Below, in pieces: positions 6,711 through 8,417 of a stretch of 8,417 nucleotides of DNA. The stretch spans positions 1 through 8,417 of the forward strand of contig JAFXMP010000200.1 in the NCBI GenBank assembly GCA_017530275.1. The letters are read 5' to 3'. Source of the stretch: Clostridia bacterium. Lineage in GTDB: Bacteria > Bacillota_A > Clostridia > Christensenellales > Aristaeellaceae. The notes beneath the pieces are model-generated. The model worked only from the letters and a program-made list of their open reading frames with translations, had not been told where the DNA came from and did no database searches. The translations under genes and the position numbers were made by a program. Each line of letters starts with the position of its first letter. The first letter of the stretch is position 1.

Positions 6711-6869
6711 TTGTACCGTGCAATTCTTCAATGCCAGTATTTCCAACAGTTTGGGGATGGCTGTCAATTCATTACTTTTTTCTTCTGTCGCCATCTGCCC
6801 AAGCACCAGTTCAAGGTCGCTTAAAAATGCTGTTTCTATATGGATCGGAAACATATAAGCATCCTGAAT
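6711..6869 (-). pseudogene. Fragment of ISAs1-family transposase
   Basis: The minus-strand frame includes ELVLGQMATEEKSNELTAIP followed by KLLEILALKNCTV. ISAs1-family DDE transposases carry a nearly identical stretch (LVLGQVxxxEKSNEITAIPxLLExLDLxGxIVTIDAM) just before their catalytic Asp. Here the match stops at NCTV, before the TIDAM catalytic motif, and the following residues are unrelated. On the 5' side the frame closes at a TAA (6870-6872), about five codons before the first Met. Only about 50 codons of a roughly 370-codon gene remain, so it is dead. It marks an old insertion and deletion between the 70-codon ORF and the AT-rich segment. Confidence 0.6.
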
Positions 6870-6945
6870 TTATGATATATCTCGCATCTGTAAATGAGAA
6901 GTGTAAGGAATTTGTAGATTGGTGGGGGAAAAATAGTATGGATAT

Positions 6946-7188
6946 ATGATTACTGCAAAAGTGCCTTTTGAAGATGTATATTTTGAGACATTTGGTTATG
7001 GATTGGGAGAAGAAGATAGTTTCAAAAATGATTCAAAGCATGAGTACAAAAAATCGAAAGAATACTTAATATATCGTGCCATTAACGTATTATTCTATTT
7101 TCAAAACGGTGTTTATTTGTTTATTAACAAAAAGAAAAGTATAAAAACCGAACAGTTTATCAAAGTTGAAGAAAAAGATAGAGGCTGA
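6946..7188 (+). CDS. AT-rich small ORF, unrecognised
   Basis: 80 codons, hydrophilic, Lys/Glu/Tyr-rich, with aromatic-rich FEDVYFETFGYGLGEEDSF near the N-terminus and a hydrophobic INVLFYFQNGVYLFI near 47-61. I do not recognise a family. Its ATG overlaps the TGA (ATGA at 6946-6949) of an upstream frame whose last 40 or so codons (from about 6830, including FMIYLASVNEKCKEFVDWW) also look protein-like. The two may be one gene broken by a frameshift, or the tail of a longer gene joined to the transposase scar. The upstream frame before 6830 is only the complement of the transposase fragment. Base composition is much more AT-rich than the flanks, suggesting a separate origin. The GGGGG about 15 bases upstream is too far to be a good ribosome binding site. 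Confidence 0.35.
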   Translation: MITAKVPFEDVYFETFGYGLGEEDSFKNDSKHEYKKSKEYLIYRAINVLFYFQNGVYLFINKKKSIKTEQFIKVEEKDRG

Positions 7189-7236
7189 AAAACGGAATTA
7201 AGTAAAATGTTTTCGTCTTCAATTTCTATTTACTTT

Positions 7237-7266
7237 TTGACATTCTGGGCCTCAAAGATTTATAAG
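7237..7266 (+). promoter_or_regulatory. Consensus sigma-A promoter of the ncRNA unit
   Basis: A perfect TTGACA (7237-7242) is followed after 18 bases by TATAAG (7261-7266); read as TTATAA the spacer is 17. Transcription would begin near 7273. No ORF with a ribosome binding site follows before the terminator at 7501. Confidence 0.65.
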
Positions 7267-7272
7267 GTGAAT

Positions 7273-7525
7273 TTTTTCACTCAAACTAGGTTTATCAATC
7301 CTTATGGGTTACCAGATATGTAGGATCGGATATAGAAGAATAGTTCGGAAAAGGGCAACCGAACAGGACGGTGGTCACACTGCCTTTGGTAGAATCAAAA
7401 CCACCGGCTGAACCGGTGGTATACACCATGCCTTCAAGGCAAGGATACCAGACGCGCCTAAAGGTGCATTGAACAGTCCAGCAACCGCAGTAATTTCTCA
7501 GGCCGGCGCTAAAGCGGCCTTTTCT
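7273..7525 (+). ncRNA. Candidate independent structured ncRNA, about 250 nt
   Basis: This gene-free stretch has its own promoter and terminator and is packed with hairpins: 7297-7310 (AATCC/GGGTT), 7343-7364 (GTTCGG/CCGAAC), 7380-7392 (CTGCC/GGTAG, one G-T pair), 7400-7420 (ACCACCGG/CCGGTGGT, 8 bp), 7429-7441 (TGCC/GGCA), 7454-7467 (GCGCC/GGTGC), and the terminator 7501-7519. GGTGGT at 7370-7375 can also pair with ACCACC 7400-7405, competing with the 8-bp hairpin, so a switch or pseudoknot is possible. It does not show the hallmarks I know of tmRNA, RNase P, SRP or 6S RNA. Size and density of stems would fit a large clostridial RNA class such as the raiA motif, but I cannot assign a family. 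An IS200/IS605 end or omega RNA was considered because of the 8-bp hairpin, but no tnpB coding remains are seen next to it. Both the ends and the role are inferred. Confidence 0.55.
7501..7523 (+). terminator. Rho-independent terminator of the ncRNA unit
   Basis: GGCCG (7501-7505) pairs with CGGCC (7515-7519), with one further C-G pair possible after a bulge, followed directly by TTTTCTT from 7520. On the opposite strand no T-run follows, so it acts mainly on plus-strand transcripts. Confidence 0.6.
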
Positions 7526-7683
7526 TATGCCTTGGGATACTTGCTACCCGTAAACGGGTCAATGTACTCCTTGAATCATTTGATGCTGAACCATGATGTT
7601 CAACATCATGTACGGCATCATTTCCCGGTATGACCACCCCAAACGGATCGGTTTCAAAGGGCTTTCGATGGTTTACGGGTGAT
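7525..7683 (-). pseudogene. Remnant of a small gene split across frames
   Basis: Three protein-like segments follow one another on the minus strand in different frames: RKPFETDPFGVVIPGN, then MMPYMMLNIMVQHQMI, then KEYIDPFTGSKYPKA ending in TAA at 7525-7527. Read with two frameshifts they would form one product of roughly 50 residues. I do not recognise the family. A sigma-A-like promoter lies just upstream on the same strand. Low confidence, because short segments in three frames can arise by chance. Confidence 0.3.
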
Positions 7684-7689
7684 AAGATC

Positions 7690-7718
7690 ATTATATCCGA
7701 AAGCGCAATTCGTTTCAA
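7690..7718 (-). promoter_or_regulatory. Sigma-A-like promoter pointing left
   Basis: On the minus strand TTGAAA (7713-7718), a 17-base spacer and TATAAT (7690-7695) are seen. It is back-to-back with the recombinase promoter, 23 bases between the two -35 boxes, and would transcribe the small broken gene. Confidence 0.5.
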
Positions 7719-7741
7719 TCAGAGAAATAATGAAAAAACCA

Positions 7742-7770
7742 TTTACAAATGAAATACTCTATGTTATTAT
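7742..7770 (+). promoter_or_regulatory. Sigma-A-like promoter of the recombinase
   Basis: TTTACA (7742-7747), 17 bases, TATTAT (7765-7770), placing the start site near 7777 and a leader of about 36 bases. No clear SigE or SigK box is visible between here and the ATG, which is noteworthy if the enzyme is used only during sporulation. Confidence 0.5.
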
Positions 7771-7812
7771 GATTATGTAAATATATCGCTCAATATACGA
7801 CAGGCGGTGAGT

Positions 7813-8417
7813 ATGATGAAGGAAAAGCAAAAGAAAGCGGCGGAACCCAAGGTGATCGCCATTTATTCCCGGAAATCCAAGTTTACGGGGAAGGGTGAAA
7901 GCATCGGGAATCAGATCGAACTCTGCCGGGAGTACATCAAGCGGACGATGGGAGAGGAAGCGGCGGAAAGCGCCGTGGTGTATGAGGACGAGGGGTTTTC
8001 CGGGGGGAATCTGAACCGGCCCGCGTTCCGGCAGATGATGGAAGCTGTCAAGGGGAAGAAGCATAGCGCGGTGATCGTGTACCGGCTTGACAGGATCAGC
8101 AGGAACATCAGCGATTTCACAGGGCTGATCGAGGAATTGAGCAGGCTCAAGGTGGATTTTGTGTCCATCCGGGAGCAATTCGACACCAGCCAGCCCATGG
8201 GCCGGGCCATGATGTACATTGCTTCGGTGTTTTCGCAGTTGGAGCGGGAGACCATTGCCGAACGCATCCGGGACAACATGCGGGAGCTGGCGAAAACGGG
8301 ACGGTGGCTGGGAGGCGTCACGCCTACGGGTTATGAATCGGAAAGTGTGAAAAGCGTCACCGTGGACGGGAAAACCAAGAAGATGTGCAAGCTGAAACCC
8401 ATCCCGGAGGAAGCGGA
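7813..8417 (+). CDS. Large serine recombinase, N-terminal part (open at right edge)
   Basis: Site-specific recombinase of the large serine family, which cuts and rejoins att sites through a phosphoserine link. Of a protein usually around 500 residues, 201 codons are visible without a stop. The catalytic Ser22 is in IAIYSRKS, GESIGNQIELCREYI follows, then DEGFSGGNLNRPAF (59-72) and YRLDRISRN (90-98) with the active-site arginines. QLERETIAERI begins the long E-helix, and TGRWLGGVTPTGY opens the recombinase domain. The rest, including the zinc ribbon and coiled coil, is beyond the window. The start is ATG 7813 (a second ATG follows at 7816), with AGGCGGTGA at 7802-7810 as ribosome binding site. 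The type 'IYSRKS...GES..NQI...GFSGGN..RP.F' recalls the recombinase of the C. difficile skin element (from memory). With the split sigK on the left, it is the probable excisionase of this element. Confidence 0.92.
   Translation, partial: MMKEKQKKAAEPKVIAIYSRKSKFTGKGESIGNQIELCREYIKRTMGEEAAESAVVYEDEGFSGGNLNRPAFRQMMEAVKGKKHSAVIVYRLDRISRNISDFTGLIEELSRLKVDFVSIREQFDTSQPMGRAMMYIASVFSQLERETIAERIRDNMRELAKTGRWLGGVTPTGYESESVKSVTVDGKTKKMCKLKPIPEEA

Larger units (their letters stand above)
1938..8417 (+). mobile_element. Skin-like sigK-intervening element (left part; continues past right edge)
   Basis: The interval begins at the sigK break and includes a large serine recombinase still open at the right edge. 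No sigK 3' half (region 2.4, 3 or 4 motifs) was found on either strand inside the window, so the element must extend further. Serine recombinases of this type are normally encoded next to one end of their element. Since the gene needs roughly 900 more bases, the other end is predicted shortly beyond the edge. Contents: XRE regulator, ATPase/secreted/LRR cassette, transposase remnant, unknown small ORFs and a structured ncRNA. No phage structural genes are seen, so this is a reduced or non-phage element. The boundaries and excision are inference; the split gene and recombinase are seen. Confidence 0.6.

Noticed and set aside
6608..6949. Plus-strand ORF of 113 codons
   Set aside because: Its first two thirds are the complement of the transposase fragment and of the 70-codon ORF leader; only the last 40 or so codons look protein-like and are discussed with the AT-rich ORF.
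7370..7470. IS200/IS605 right end or TnpB omega RNA, suggested by the ACCACCGG hairpin
   Set aside because: No tnpB coding remains upstream and no boundary was identified; an own promoter and terminator argue for a stand-alone RNA. Not excluded, only less favoured.
7759..8321. Two minus-strand ORFs opposite the recombinase
   Set aside because: They are shadows of the serine recombinase, which has catalytic motifs, promoter and ribosome binding site on the plus strand.
2004..8417. A search for the missing 3' half of sigK inside the window
   Set aside because: No frame on either strand contains sigma region 2.4, 3 or 4 motifs; the HTH protein at 1964-2557 is XRE-type, not sigma region 4.
1..8417. 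tRNA, rRNA and CRISPR arrays
   Set aside because: No cloverleaf with CCA-type end, no rRNA-like conserved blocks and no regularly spaced identical repeats were seen.

Overview
This window looks like chromosome from a spore-forming, low-to-mid GC Firmicute of the Clostridia type. The evidence is a sporulation sigma factor (sigK) fragment, AGGAGG-type ribosome binding sites, consensus sigma-A promoters, an M29 aminopeptidase, and a large serine recombinase of the kind carried by clostridial sigK-intervening (skin) elements. No species can be named from the sequence alone.

Left part (1-1937), host chromosome: the tail of an IS110-type transposase runs in from the left edge. A complete M29-family aminopeptidase follows (251-1486), then the 5' half of sigK (1608-1937), preceded by a CATATAAT box that resembles a mother-cell sigma -10 element. 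The sigK reading frame departs from the family right after Arg-Cys-Ile-Glu-Asn. As I remember it, this is where the Bacillus subtilis skin element interrupts sigK (core AATGA). From 1938 on, the sequence is no longer sigK.

Middle and right part (1938-8417), inferred skin-like element: a double-HTH XRE-type regulator starts almost at the junction. On the minus strand lies a cassette in the order AAA ATPase/DUF4143 protein, small secreted zinc-ribbon-like protein, BspA-type leucine-rich-repeat protein. The cassette is headed by a strong sigma-A promoter with two long palindromes just upstream of its -35 box, and the LRR gene has a second promoter of its own. Then comes a patchwork of short or decayed pieces: a 21-bp tandem repeat, a GC-rich hairpin, a 70-codon ORF, a fragment of an ISAs1-family transposase, an AT-rich unknown ORF, and a small broken gene. 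Within this patchwork (about 7237-7525) is a unit with a consensus promoter, a series of hairpins and a terminator, which I read as an independent structured ncRNA of about 250 nt. At the right edge a large serine recombinase begins with its own promoter and runs off the window.

Reading together: recombinase plus split sigK suggests a developmentally excised element whose removal would rebuild sigK in the mother cell. The missing 3' half of sigK is not in the window and is predicted beyond the recombinase. If so, the element is small (at least 6.5 kb) and carries the ATPase/secreted/LRR cassette and the ncRNA as cargo. The sigK split and the recombinase are seen directly; excision and its timing are inference.
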